A stretch of DNA of 64,000 nucleotides from Tannerella serpentiformis (lineage in GTDB: Bacteria; Bacteroidota; Bacteroidia; Bacteroidales; Tannerellaceae). The stretch lies in contig NZ_CP028365.1 of assembly GCF_003033925.1 (NCBI RefSeq), positions 1,302,001 to 1,366,000 of the forward strand, written 5' to 3'. Made by a program: the position numbers and the translations under genes. Position 1 is the stretch's first letter; the number at the start of each line of letters is the position of its first letter. A model generated the notes under the pieces. It saw nothing but the letters and a program-made list of their open reading frames with translations, did not search any database and had not been told where the DNA came from. Shown in pieces: positions 35,674-44,933 of the stretch.

Positions 35674-36645
35674 CTATTGGTGCAACGCTCTTATCGAAGA
35701 AATTTCACTCCACCCTCGACGCGCAAAAAGTTCGAGAAAATACTTTGCTCTATCGAATCCTGAGAGATATCTTTCCGAAGCAGCAACTTCTGGATATTTG
35801 TTTCTGATCTCCTCGATTTTTTTTATGTATGGGTTAAACATTAGTTGAATTGCACTTTTATTTCTCCGATAGTAAGGTCGAGGGGAAAAATAAGAGGGGG
35901 TGACAAACGTAAGAGAGTGAAAATGAAAAAAGACCACATCAAATGTATTTCCAGTAAGATTCTCAACCCCAACAATTCGATCCTTCTTTTTTCGGAAAGT
36001 GTATTGCTGCATATTCCACGGAGCAACACCCGCACCTAGGTTTTTGCAAACGTGCACTCCGCCAAACTGGTTTGGCCAATCGTCTAAATATTTCTGATCA
36101 CCGAAGCGATTGTTCTCGAATCGATTATAGCACCAATCTATACACGCTTTCCGCCACCAATTCAAAACATGCCGTCCTTGCTCGTTATTTTTGAAAGCAA
36201 CGAACTGTACACAATAAATTCCGGTTCTTGTACTTTGATCGTATTGAGGTGTATAATTATGAGGGGTAATCATCACTGCATCATCTCCCATCTCATCAAA
36301 TAAGGACTGTGGGGATGAGAAAAAATAGAGATCAGAATCTAAATATGTACAGCTCTCTACATTAAACCGATCTAATACATACAGTATAGTAGACGAAGTA
36401 CATGTCCAACAATATTCGCCTCGTGTACGAACTGGCTTAACACGCAGTAATTCATCATCCTCAAACTCACTCAATGAGATCACCGTCATCTTATCCAGAG
36501 ATAACGACCTCAATGTTGTGTAGCAGGCGTCGTTAAATGCAAAAACATACAAATGAAATTCTTGGCAATGGCGACAAAGCGATTCATACATCGCTAAGCC
36601 TCGCGATAGATAGGCGGAGTCAAAGAGAGTGCAGAAGTTAAACAT
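35674..36645 (-). CDS. Putative GT-A glycosyltransferase
   Basis: A 323-residue protein resembling GT8-like nucleotide-sugar transferases. It starts MFNFCTLFDSAYLSRGLAMYESL, chosen because it matches the typical family opening; 12 upstream codons are also open. The DxD metal site is in CTYLDSDLYFFSSPQSLFDEM. WWRKACIDWCYNRFENNRFGDQKYLDDWP and VFFHFHSLTFV carry conserved-looking Asp and His residues. It overlaps the next methyltransferase by eight bases. Donor and acceptor are unknown. Strongly AT-rich codon use. Confidence 0.75.
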   Translation of the reverse strand: MFNFCTLFDSAYLSRGLAMYESLCRHCQEFHLYVFAFNDACYTTLRSLSLDKMTVISLSEFEDDELLRVKPVRTRGEYCWTCTSSTILYVLDRFNVESCTYLDSDLYFFSSPQSLFDEMGDDAVMITPHNYTPQYDQSTRTGIYCVQFVAFKNNEQGRHVLNWWRKACIDWCYNRFENNRFGDQKYLDDWPNQFGGVHVCKNLGAGVAPWNMQQYTFRKKKDRIVGVENLTGNTFDVVFFHFHSLTFVTPSYFSPRPYYRRNKSAIQLMFNPYIKKIEEIRNKYPEVAASERYLSGFDRAKYFLELFARRGWSEISSIRALHQ

Positions 36646-37615
36646 CGGGCTTTCTGCATACCATAATGATACTCTGCCCAAAAGACTTCTTATGCTCTCC
36701 AGACAGTTTGTAAAATTGAGCTAATATTTTAGCTGCCAAACGCACGATCTTATATGTAAACCTATAATCAATCATCCGAAAATCTCTTCTTAGAAGACGA
36801 TTAAGGTAAGTCGTTGACATTGTATTATACCACCATTGTCTATGGACACTGGACACCGGTTCTCTATAGATATCCAGAACCTCCAAATTATATTTCTCAG
36901 CCATAGACCTTAGTGATCTCTCATTCCAATGAAGAGTATGATGGGGTGGTAAATTCAGGCAAAAATTAGATACATACTTAATAAATCCATCATTATCTGG
37001 CGTTGCAACAATCAAAAGTCCTCCCTTCACAATGCAATCAATTGCAGAACACATGAATTTATCCAACGAAGAAATATGTTCTATTACTTGGAAGATAGAG
37101 ACTACGTCAAACCTCTCTTTATTCTCCTCACTAAATTCTTCTATTGGAATTGGCAAAACATTTGCTCCATCCTTTTTAGCAAGTTCTATAGCTTTACTAC
37201 TAAGATCCAAGCCCTGATAATAATTCTTCTCTGACAAATAATGTCTAAAAGCACCTCTTCCAGCACCTATATCTAAAACTCGATCATCCTCTTCGATGAA
37301 CTTACGCGAATAATCATATTCCGTTTTCCCCTCATGCAGATAGTACCATTCGTCTTTCAACAAGATATTATAAAAGTCATCATCCCCCGATATGATTGGA
37401 TCAAAAAAACGCAGACCACATTTTTGGCAAAGAACATATTCCAATCTCTCCACACTTTTCCAGATATAGCCTATATCCTTTTTGTAAACTCTCCGATACA
37501 AATTAGATATATCTATAGTTCTCACACTCTCTATTCTACTCTTTATTATATTGCCACAAAGTGGACATCTGCAATTCGATTCCCTCATAAACCCTAATTT
37601 AGCCCTATCGCTCAC
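36638..37615 (-). CDS. Class I SAM methyltransferase with N-terminal zinc ribbon
   Basis: A 325-residue protein. The N-terminal cysteine pairs CPLCGNII and CQKCGLRFFDP suggest a zinc ribbon. The Rossmann methyltransferase core shows VLDIGAGRGAFRHYLSEKNYYQGLDLSSKAI, FDVVSIFQVIEHISSLDKFM and GGLLIVATPDNDG. LPPHHTLHWNERSLRSMAEKYNLEVLDIYREP is typical of methyltransferases that act on nucleotide sugars or glycans. It belongs to the polysaccharide run; acceptor unknown. Confidence 0.88.
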   Translation of the reverse strand: MSDRAKLGFMRESNCRCPLCGNIIKSRIESVRTIDISNLYRRVYKKDIGYIWKSVERLEYVLCQKCGLRFFDPIISGDDDFYNILLKDEWYYLHEGKTEYDYSRKFIEEDDRVLDIGAGRGAFRHYLSEKNYYQGLDLSSKAIELAKKDGANVLPIPIEEFSEENKERFDVVSIFQVIEHISSLDKFMCSAIDCIVKGGLLIVATPDNDGFIKYVSNFCLNLPPHHTLHWNERSLRSMAEKYNLEVLDIYREPVSSVHRQWWYNTMSTTYLNRLLRRDFRMIDYRFTYKIVRLAAKILAQFYKLSGEHKKSFGQSIIMVCRKPDV

Positions 37616-37657
37616 TTGAAAATAATCTTTGTTTTTAGACTATTCCCAAAGAGATCA

Positions 37658-38823
37658 TCATCCATCCAAACTAAAAATTGAAACAATTCGCTCACACGCC
37701 CTCCCGTCACCATATGGATTTATAGCCCGACTCATTCTCCTATAATATTCCTTATCTTCCAATAAGGAAGAGACTTCCGAGATAATTTTATCACAATCTG
37801 TGCCAACCAACTTCACCGTCCCCGCATCTAATGCCTCTGGGCGTTCCGTTGTATCACGCATAACAAGGACGGGGTTACCCAAGCTCGGAGCTTCTTCCTG
37901 AATACCACCACTATCAGTTAAGACGAGACTGCTTTTTTTCATCAAGTACACAAATGGGAGATAGTCCAATGGTTCGATAAAAAACAGATTTTCTCGAGAT
38001 GTCTCATTAAAAACCTTTTCGATGGGTTTTCGCACATTTGGATTCAGATGCATCGGATAGACAAAATCCACATCAGGATATGTCGTACTCAACATCTCTA
38101 TTGCATGACAAATCTGGAGAAACCCCTTACCAAAATTTTCACGCCGGTGTCCAGTAATCAGAACAAGATGTCGAAATCTATTTTCATTCGATACTCTATC
38201 CACGTCATAGCCAGCTCTATTCAACGCTTTTCTGAGTGATAATTGCAAGGCTTCATTATGTTTTATCCTACCAAGAACAGCATAGAGCGCATCAATTACC
38301 GTGTTGCCCGTCACCCAAATACGATTGCTGTGTACGCCCTCTTGCAATAAATTATCTCGCCCTAAAGAGGTTGGCGAAAAGTGGTATGTAGCAATACGCC
38401 CGGTTATCTGACGATTCATCTCTTCTGGCCATGGACTATATATATTATTCGTACGTAAACCAGCTTCGACATGTCCGACCCACATCTGTTGATAGAATGC
38501 AGCTAAAGCAACAGCCATTGACGTAGTCGTATCACCGTGCACCATCACTATATCCGGTTTAGCCTGAGAAAAAACATCTCGCATTCCCAATAAGATTCGC
38601 GATGTAATGTCGTATAAATCCTGGCCTGACTTCATGATGTTAGATCATAATCCGGTATAATATCAAAGATATTCAACACTTGATCGAGCATTTCTCTATG
38701 TCGCCCTGTCACGCAAACAGTCGTCCTGAACTTATCCGGATATTTCTGGAACTCCTTAACTAAAGGAGCCATCTTGATTGCCTCTGGCCGTGTCCCAAAA
38801 ACCAACATAATGTTCTTCCGCAT
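37658..38823 (-). pseudogene. wecB: UDP-GlcNAc 2-epimerase gene, split by a one-base frameshift
   Basis: The intact enzyme converts UDP-GlcNAc to UDP-ManNAc. The first 63 codons (from 38823, [26 protein letters not shown] to PDYDLTS) end in TGA. The rest continues in another frame from 38635 ([40 protein letters not shown] onward) for 325 codons to a normal C-terminus with LTDSGGIQEEAPSLG. Homologues read PDYDL-x-IMKSGQDL, so one base has been lost near 38645. Two proteins might still be made by the ATGA overlap, or a programmed frameshift or a sequencing error may explain it. The neighbouring dehydrogenase would use its product. Confidence 0.85.
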
Positions 38824-38828
38824 TATTC

Positions 38829-39743
38829 TTATCCCTTTCTACCCTGAAATACAGATTTTATCCGGTATTGGATCTTATGCCATAGCATCGCATAACGGAA
38901 ATAACCAATAAACGCTTTTCTCGCATTCTTATCTTCTTCAAGTAGAAGACGTTCAAGCACGATCGGGCGATCAGATAGTTTCACATCAAGCGCATTGTCC
39001 CCACTGTAGTTAGTGCCGCTCCCATCACTCCCATTATGAAAAATAAGGGACCGCCCTGGATAGAGTGTTAATTTATCTTTTAATAATGCGGAGGCATACC
39101 ATCGTACAGCCCATGAGCTAACGGATCCATCCGCCTGTTTTTCTAGCATCTTCATAAAAGGGTAACTACCTGAAAAGTCAAATGTCCATTCCAGTTTATG
39201 AGCTCTTATTTGATCCAACAATTCAGCACCATTGGGAGTAAATAGATCCCAGCCTCTTTTCCATGTCCCCCAGCCCAAGCAATCAGTACCACGAATAAAA
39301 AACGACTCCGGTAACTTCCTTTTTATCGGGAATATATACCCATGCACACTAATAACCTCATTGGCATCTTCATACATCGAGAGCGCCTCATTCATGTATT
39401 TTAAAAAAAAAGGAGATGTCAACAAATCATCTTCCAAGACAATAATTTGACCGTACTCATTCACAACTTGAGTTACTCCATCAATGATGTTTGCCGCCAG
39501 CCCCATATTTTCTGCACGCTCGATTAAATTAATCGAACGAAAACCAGTAATTCCTCTTAAGTAGGCTCTTGTTTGGCGTACCCCATCTTCGGCTGCATCG
39601 TTTTTCGGAGCATCCGAGAAAATAATCAAATCGCTTTCCGAAGCATATTCGTTTTTCAACAATGCATCGATTGTTTGGCGAGTATGCACCGGACGATTAT
39701 ATGTGAAGAGTACTATAGGTGCTAACCGCATCATAAAGGACAA
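38829..39743 (-). CDS. Glycosyltransferase (GT-A, family 2/13-like)
   Basis: A 304-residue protein. The start of the fold is [24 protein letters not shown], with [11 protein letters not shown], and the metal-binding segment is [22 protein letters not shown], as in GNT-I-like bacterial transferases. [15 protein letters not shown] and [16 protein letters not shown] are conserved-looking. It lies five bases behind wecB on the other side from the dehydrogenase, within the same operon. Donor sugar unknown. Confidence 0.85.
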   Translation of the reverse strand: MSFMMRLAPIVLFTYNRPVHTRQTIDALLKNEYASESDLIIFSDAPKNDAAEDGVRQTRAYLRGITGFRSINLIERAENMGLAANIIDGVTQVVNEYGQIIVLEDDLLTSPFFLKYMNEALSMYEDANEVISVHGYIFPIKRKLPESFFIRGTDCLGWGTWKRGWDLFTPNGAELLDQIRAHKLEWTFDFSGSYPFMKMLEKQADGSVSSWAVRWYASALLKDKLTLYPGRSLIFHNGSDGSGTNYSGDNALDVKLSDRPIVLERLLLEEDKNARKAFIGYFRYAMLWHKIQYRIKSVFQGRKG

Positions 39744-39752
39744 ATAAATCGA

Positions 39753-41024
39753 TTAAAGTCGCCCGTGGATAAGCGATTTATCGAGGATCCCTTTTACGTC
39801 AAATAAGACAGTAAGTTGGTTGCGAACAAAGCTGAAGTCGATCGAACGAAATTCGTCGTGAGCAACCGTCAAAATGATACCGTCATATTGTTTGGGATCA
39901 GGCTGCTGAGCGAGTAAATCGATGGCATATTCTGCTTTTACTTCATCACGCAATGCATGAGGATCATACACATCCACATGAATGCCGAAATCCTTCAACT
40001 CATCGATCACATCAACCACTTTCGTATTCCGTGTGTCCGGACAATTCTCCTTAAATGTAAATCCAAGTACCAATACACGACTCCCGACTATCCGAATGCC
40101 GTGACGAATCATCAATTTAACCGTCTTTGAAGCCACAAAACGCCCCATCCCATCGTTGACAGAGCGGCCGGAAAGGATAACCTGAGGATTATAGCCTAAA
40201 CACTGCGACTTATGCATCAAATAATAAGGGTCAACGCCGATGCAATGTCCGCCGACCAAGCCGGGAGTGAACTTCAGGAAGTTCCATTTTGTGGCAGCTG
40301 CTTCAAGCACCTCCTGCGTATCTATTCCCATACGATCAAAAATTAGCGACAATTCATTGACAAATGAGATATTTACATCACGTTGTGCATTTTCGATCGC
40401 CTTGCACGCTTCGGCAACCTTAATCGACGACGCACGAAACGTTCCTACAGGGACAATTGATCGATAAAGCATTTCCACTTTCTCGGCGACCTCCTCAGTC
40501 GAACCAGAAACAACCTTCTGGATCGTTTCTAATGTATTTTTTCGGTCGCCGGGATTGATTCGTTCAGGAGAATAACCACAGAAGAAATCAACATTATACT
40601 TTAACCCTGAGGATTTTTCCAAGACAGGCACACAGTCCTCCTCCGTACATCCGGGGTAAACCGTCGATTCGTAAATAACAATATCCCCAGACTTTAACGC
40701 CCGACCTACCGTAGCCGACGCAGCCAATAGCGGAGCTAAATCAGGGGTCTTAAATTTCGTGATCGGCGTTGGGACAGTCACAATAAATACCGTACAATCA
40801 CTTAACTGCTCATTGTCGTCAGTCAGTGTCAAGCCTTTTTCTTCTGTACTGGATAGGGCACCCTGCAGCCTGTCACGATCCATTTCTTGGGTGTGATCAA
40901 GCCCTTTCTGCAATTCACCGATCCGTTTACGATTAATGTCAAAGCCGACAGTCGGATAATGCTCAGCAAACGCTACCGACAACGGTAATCCCACATATCC
41001 CAATCCTATAATTGCTATTTTCAT
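39753..41024 (-). CDS. UDP-N-acetyl-hexosamine 6-dehydrogenase (TviB/WecC type)
   Basis: A 423-residue NAD-dependent four-electron dehydrogenase making a UDP-N-acetyl-hexosaminuronic acid. The Rossmann start is IAIIGLGYVGLPLSVAFAEHY. VFIVTVPTPI, YESTVYPGCTEEDCVPVLE, AEACKAIENAQRDVNISFVNELSLIFDRMGID and the catalytic cysteine in GLVGGHCIGVDPYYL follow. VLGFTFKENCPDTRNTKVVDVIDEL is in the C-terminal domain. The pattern is closest to TviB/WbpO and WecC. Next to wecB it may oxidise UDP-ManNAc, but UDP-GlcNAc or UDP-GalNAc cannot be excluded. Slightly GC-richer than its neighbours. Confidence 0.92.
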   Translation of the reverse strand: MKIAIIGLGYVGLPLSVAFAEHYPTVGFDINRKRIGELQKGLDHTQEMDRDRLQGALSSTEEKGLTLTDDNEQLSDCTVFIVTVPTPITKFKTPDLAPLLAASATVGRALKSGDIVIYESTVYPGCTEEDCVPVLEKSSGLKYNVDFFCGYSPERINPGDRKNTLETIQKVVSGSTEEVAEKVEMLYRSIVPVGTFRASSIKVAEACKAIENAQRDVNISFVNELSLIFDRMGIDTQEVLEAAATKWNFLKFTPGLVGGHCIGVDPYYLMHKSQCLGYNPQVILSGRSVNDGMGRFVASKTVKLMIRHGIRIVGSRVLVLGFTFKENCPDTRNTKVVDVIDELKDFGIHVDVYDPHALRDEVKAEYAIDLLAQQPDPKQYDGIILTVAHDEFRSIDFSFVRNQLTVLFDVKGILDKSLIHGRL

Positions 41025-41051
41025 CTTATTCCTCTTCCGATAAAAAAGCCA

Positions 41052-41879
41052 CTACTCCGTAGGCAACGTAATATCATCGCCTTCGTCATCTTTCTCCTTT
41101 TTCTTATCCTTCTCTTTGTCTTTTTCCTTACCCTTTTTCTTCTTGGTGCCATCACCGTCTCCCTCTTTCTTCTTTTTCTCATCGAGGGTGTGACGCATTG
41201 CGACGACAGTGTTCTGCTCATCGACAGCCTGTGCAACGGCCGTGGAAAAGTCAGCATATTTTGCCGCATCGACATCCTTCATCACATCAAGATAGCGAAT
41301 AAGTTTAGTGTTAATCGTTGTCAACAATGCGAGTTTAAGCACACTGGCACTCTGCAAAGTCTTGTCTTTGGCTAACGCCTCCAAATAGGCTACCTGCTTG
41401 GTAGTAAACGCTGTCTGCGCCGCGCGTACAGCGGCAATTGCCTCACTCACACCTGGAAGTGCTGTAATATGCACTTGCAATGCCGTTGCGCTCAAATCAG
41501 CAAGCAGCGATTCGATCAAAGACGATTCACTCTCATAATTCTCTCGAGTAATAGAGAGCGTATAATTATCAAACACTTTTTTCAGAGGCGGCGTATGTTG
41601 ACGTGCATCGTCTGTCGGCATATTCGCATATCCATTAAGCACATGTCCCAGCGCACTGATCGCTCGGTCTCGAACAGCATCGAGATCCTCTAACTCACTC
41701 AGAATTTTAAGCCGTTTAATTGCCTCCGTAATCTGTTCTGATTGGCTTTTCAACGTCGCCATCGTAGCCGCAAGATATGGTTCCGTCTTCAGCGCCGTTC
41801 GGGCTTCATACATTGCAACAATCTGATCAGAAACGGCGTCCACCTCAGTGGTTCGACTTGCCGTGTGTAAATACTTCAT
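41052..41879 (-). CDS. Helical protein with charged low-complexity tail (DUF6261-like), second copy
   Basis: A 275-residue helical protein, no signal peptide. The middle (LIESLLADLSATALQVHITALPGVSEAIAAVRAAQTAFTTKQVAYLEALA) aligns in pattern with the protein at 10659-11477. The last 50 residues are almost only Lys, Glu, Asp and Gly (KKKKEGDGDGTKKKKGKEKDKEK and on), ending in DDITLPTE. Start MKYLHTASRTTEVD; seven codons upstream are open but atypical. It sits inside the polysaccharide operon yet has no evident link to glycans. Four 41-bp-spaced palindromes (A8) lie directly upstream. Confidence 0.65.
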   Translation of the reverse strand: MKYLHTASRTTEVDAVSDQIVAMYEARTALKTEPYLAATMATLKSQSEQITEAIKRLKILSELEDLDAVRDRAISALGHVLNGYANMPTDDARQHTPPLKKVFDNYTLSITRENYESESSLIESLLADLSATALQVHITALPGVSEAIAAVRAAQTAFTTKQVAYLEALAKDKTLQSASVLKLALLTTINTKLIRYLDVMKDVDAAKYADFSTAVAQAVDEQNTVVAMRHTLDEKKKKEGDGDGTKKKKGKEKDKEKDKKKEKDDEGDDITLPTE

Positions 41880-41918
41880 TTTTCTTATTCCTCCCATCAA
41901 AACATGCTATTTGTCAAT

Positions 41919-42056
41919 TCGTTATGGAAACGTTTGTTGCTCCTTTTCTGTAGAAAGAATCGTTACAGTAACGACACCTGCAATTTTTCTGCGGGACGGT
42001 CCGTTACGGTAACGATTACAGCTAAATCTATGAATGAGATTCCATTATAATAACAA
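41919..42056. repeat. Array A8: four 41-bp-phased palindromes
   Basis: TCGTTAC-A-GTAACGA (centre 41967) and CGTTAC-G-GTAACG (centre 42008) are perfect odd palindromes. Degenerate copies CGTTATGGAAACG (centre 41926) and CATTATAATAACA (centre 42049) complete an exact 41-bp series. The array lies between a GT2 stop (42068) and the DUF6261-like start (41879). Confidence 0.7.
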
Positions 42057-42067
42057 CACAAACAGTA

Positions 42068-43234
42068 TCACTGCGAGATGAGTTGTTGCGATAAAGATAT
42101 TCCTCTCATCAGACGTATTGTTATACTGTCATTCTCTTCTACCAACGAATAATCACGTATTACGCCCTGAGTGCGTATAAGTTGCCACACCACATAGAAT
42201 ATGTCTGCTGAATAAAAATACTTTTCTTTTTCAACATTCTCAATATAATCTATACCAAGACGTAGCCGACATATCCGAATCAATAGATTGACGTATCGCA
42301 CCAAACTAAATGAAAGGACTCCCATTGTCCTCTTCCTTAGAACAATCTGAAGACATTCATTCCCATTTAATGCATTCAGTTTCTTTACAATACGATCGAT
42401 CTCTTGAGCCTTTTGATAAGAACGACCATAAGAAGAATATATCAATGTTTCAGCAACCTCAGCAGTAAAGATTGGTCGATCTTCCGGCCGAATATATTTC
42501 CCCCATCCATTTTCGTTGCGAATCGGGCGATCGCGATTCAAGGAAAAATAGATATTGATCGTATCCCACCATTTTTCAGGGAAAAAGCCGCGTTTCCGAT
42601 CGGAAACGAACGGATGCCATTGATGAAAAATAGGGTATCTGTATTTATCTAATTGTATAGGTATGGCACCAATCAATCGCATTCGACGATCGACGTCTCG
42701 ATCTTCTACCCCCCAAAAGCAATAATACTCATCAAAGCCATTGATTGATTCCAAATCTGAACGATGGACTAAATAAATTGCTCCGATTGGTTCGTCCCCA
42801 GAATCTTTGAATTTCGATAATGGAAAAGAGTACAGTCGATCCCAAGCCGAAAAGGATCTCCCTAAATAGAACATACTCCCAAAAACGATTCGTTTGGGAG
42901 CCGCTTTTTCCATCAATCCGGAAATAGCATCTGGGGAATAAATCAAGTCAATATCTCCGATAAGTATATAATTAGATGACGACAAACGGATTCCAAAATT
43001 TAACGCATGCGATTTATTCCATGGATATCCGTCTGTAGCAAGACGATAATAATTAACAAAACAATACGACTCAAGTATAGGTCTTAATTGCTCTGTATAG
43101 GATATATCACTTCCATAGTCAACAAAAAAGACATCAAAATCTTCAAAGGATTGGTGAGAAAGCGAATCTAAACATCGCTTTACTCGCCCAATATTACGAT
43201 TTCGATAGCTAATAATGATTGTCAATTGCTTCAT
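42068..43234 (-). CDS. Glycosyltransferase with galactosyltransferase-like C-terminal domain
   Basis: A 388-residue protein. A family-2 start (TIIISYRNRNIGRVKRCLDSLSHQSFEDFDVFFVDYGSD) is followed by ILIGDIDLIYSPDAI with the DxD metal site. GFDEYYCFWGVEDRDVDRRMRLIGA is the WGxED motif of the galactosyltransferase (family 7, C-terminal) domain, which places the catalytic acid. FHQWHPFVSDRK follows. The last 120 residues are helical and unrecognised. It overlaps the fucosyltransferase gene by four bases, indicating co-translation. Confidence 0.87.
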   Translation of the reverse strand: MKQLTIIISYRNRNIGRVKRCLDSLSHQSFEDFDVFFVDYGSDISYTEQLRPILESYCFVNYYRLATDGYPWNKSHALNFGIRLSSSNYILIGDIDLIYSPDAISGLMEKAAPKRIVFGSMFYLGRSFSAWDRLYSFPLSKFKDSGDEPIGAIYLVHRSDLESINGFDEYYCFWGVEDRDVDRRMRLIGAIPIQLDKYRYPIFHQWHPFVSDRKRGFFPEKWWDTINIYFSLNRDRPIRNENGWGKYIRPEDRPIFTAEVAETLIYSSYGRSYQKAQEIDRIVKKLNALNGNECLQIVLRKRTMGVLSFSLVRYVNLLIRICRLRLGIDYIENVEKEKYFYSADIFYVVWQLIRTQGVIRDYSLVEENDSITIRLMRGISLSQQLISQ

Positions 43235-44181
43235 TGTCGTTCAAATAGAACCCGTTTTAATCGACACCAAAGTGGGCGCTTCGGTGGTCGATTAGCTGGT
43301 ATATCAACGGGCTCTTTTTTAGAGAAATCAATTTGCGATTGATTTAGTAAGTGCTTTATCCATGGAAAGAACTGATATTTATTCAAGATCAATTCGCGAG
43401 CTTCTTTTATATAATCTAAATGAGCTTCGTAATAATCTGTCGCCATTGCTTCTTTTATTTGCTGCAACGAATACTCCGGCCTGTTCGGATCAATCAATAA
43501 CATTGATTCTTCTGGAAAATAGCGAGTAATATTCTTGGCTCCGTAGTAGATAGGCAGTGTCCATGATAGAAAACAGTCGGTAATTTTTTCCGTCCAATAA
43601 TCATCACAAGAATAATTTTCAATAGCAATGCTGTATTTATAAGGAAATATCCCATCAAATTTATCATCGATTGGACAGAAACCGTGCCCCCACAGATCAA
43701 ATGGAAATTTCTGCTGTTGTAGAAAATCCTTGAATGCCATTCTTAACCGATGACCTTCTTTCTGCTTAGCATTACTCGTCACCCATGATACAGCCTTCTT
43801 TTTCGCCTCCAACGCATCTTTTAGAGAAAGTTTTACAAGCTCGTCATACGTCTTCTTTATGTGCCACGATAACGCTGTTTGTGTATTGACAATATTCGAT
43901 ACTTCTGCTGGATCCCAAAAACCAAAGTACTTATCAAAGTAAGGTGCTATCTTTAAATAATATCGGTAAAGGTCGATCGGCGATTCTTGCAGAAAAAGCC
44001 ACCGTGCGCCTATAGGACAGATAGTATTTATTCTGACGGGGGAAGCGTTTAATACTACTAAGAGATCACAGGTCTTAACCTCTTCTTCCGTAAAACAGAT
44101 TCCCTCCCAAACACCTTTATTTCGTGGTGTTTGCTGGAAAATATCAGGCCATTGCCAGTCTTTCACAATACGAACCAACAT
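43231..44181 (-). CDS. Fucosyltransferase, family 10-like (alpha-1,3/1,4 type)
   Basis: A 316-residue protein. The C-terminal GT10 signature is FPYKYSIAIENYSCDDYWTEKITDCFLSWTLPIYYGAKNI, which binds GDP-fucose. RWLFLQESPIDLYRYYLKIAPYFDKYFGFWDP is in the acceptor half. The tail is basic (RPPKRPLWCRLKRVLFERQ), as in bacterial GT10 enzymes that sit on the membrane. No GDP-fucose synthesis genes are seen in the window, so the donor must come from elsewhere. Confidence 0.87.
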   Translation of the reverse strand: MLVRIVKDWQWPDIFQQTPRNKGVWEGICFTEEEVKTCDLLVVLNASPVRINTICPIGARWLFLQESPIDLYRYYLKIAPYFDKYFGFWDPAEVSNIVNTQTALSWHIKKTYDELVKLSLKDALEAKKKAVSWVTSNAKQKEGHRLRMAFKDFLQQQKFPFDLWGHGFCPIDDKFDGIFPYKYSIAIENYSCDDYWTEKITDCFLSWTLPIYYGAKNITRYFPEESMLLIDPNRPEYSLQQIKEAMATDYYEAHLDYIKEARELILNKYQFFPWIKHLLNQSQIDFSKKEPVDIPANRPPKRPLWCRLKRVLFERQ

Positions 44182-44193
44182 CCGATATGCACT

Positions 44194-44916
44194 TTATTTC
44201 CTAATATATTTTCGATACAATGCCGCCTTCTTTGCCCTTGTACAAATTTTAAAATTGAGATATTGCACATATTTAGCCAAAGTCCAGCTATACTTTCCTT
44301 TGATATAAAGATCATCTGATCCTAAAGTGTATCGGGCATATCCGAAAGAGGATAAATAGTTCCTCAATTCACCTGCTGTATCATTATTCTCAATTGAAAA
44401 GGTACCTATTCTAATTTTGTTAAAATCAATACTTTTCACGATATTGACTTCTGCCCCCTCAGTATCTATACTACAATAATCGATTTCATAAAGTCCCTGC
44501 GTTTCTAAGAGGCGATTGATATTGTGTCCGGGAATCATAATATCCTGATAGCCTAGCCCATCAGCAATTATAGACACTTCAGCATTGATCCGGTCAATAT
44601 GCCTCTGATCGAAAAACTCGAGAATGCCACTCAACATTTCCAATGGAGGGAAAACACTTCGGAATGTCACTTCTTTTTCTTCATCCAAGATGCAACAATT
44701 CCTAACAGAGCAATGACGATTAGACCGTAACCGTGCGAACACCTCAGGTATCGGTTCGATACATAGCCCTGTCTAATTTCTGCTACGCTCAAAAAAGAAT
44801 GTATTGGACAACGAAACACCATCATGAGCTCCAATATCAAGAAATATCCCATCCCGCTTTCTATTCAGCGCAAAGTCGATTGCTTTGTCTTGATAATACT
44901 GTGAAAAAGATTTCAT
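44194..44916 (-). pseudogene. FkbM-family methyltransferase gene interrupted by an in-frame amber codon
   Basis: The frame starts at ATG 44916 (MKSFSQYYQDKAIDFALNRKRDGIFLDIGAHDGVSLSNTFFFERSRN). It meets TAG at 44775-44773 (codon 48), then continues in the same frame as TGLCIEPIPEVFARLRSNRHC to a normal end at 44194 (241 codons). Homologues have Trp at this position before TGLCIEP, so one TGG-to-TAG change explains the break. GTG at 44742 could restart a C-terminal fragment lacking the SAM motif DIGAHDG. Confidence 0.88.
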
Positions 44917-44933
44917 AATGTATTCCCTCCTAT

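Noticed and set aside
41021-41275. Minus-strand frame rich in Arg and Lys overlapping the tail of the DUF6261-like gene
   Set aside because: It is the shifted reading of the Lys/Glu low-complexity tail.
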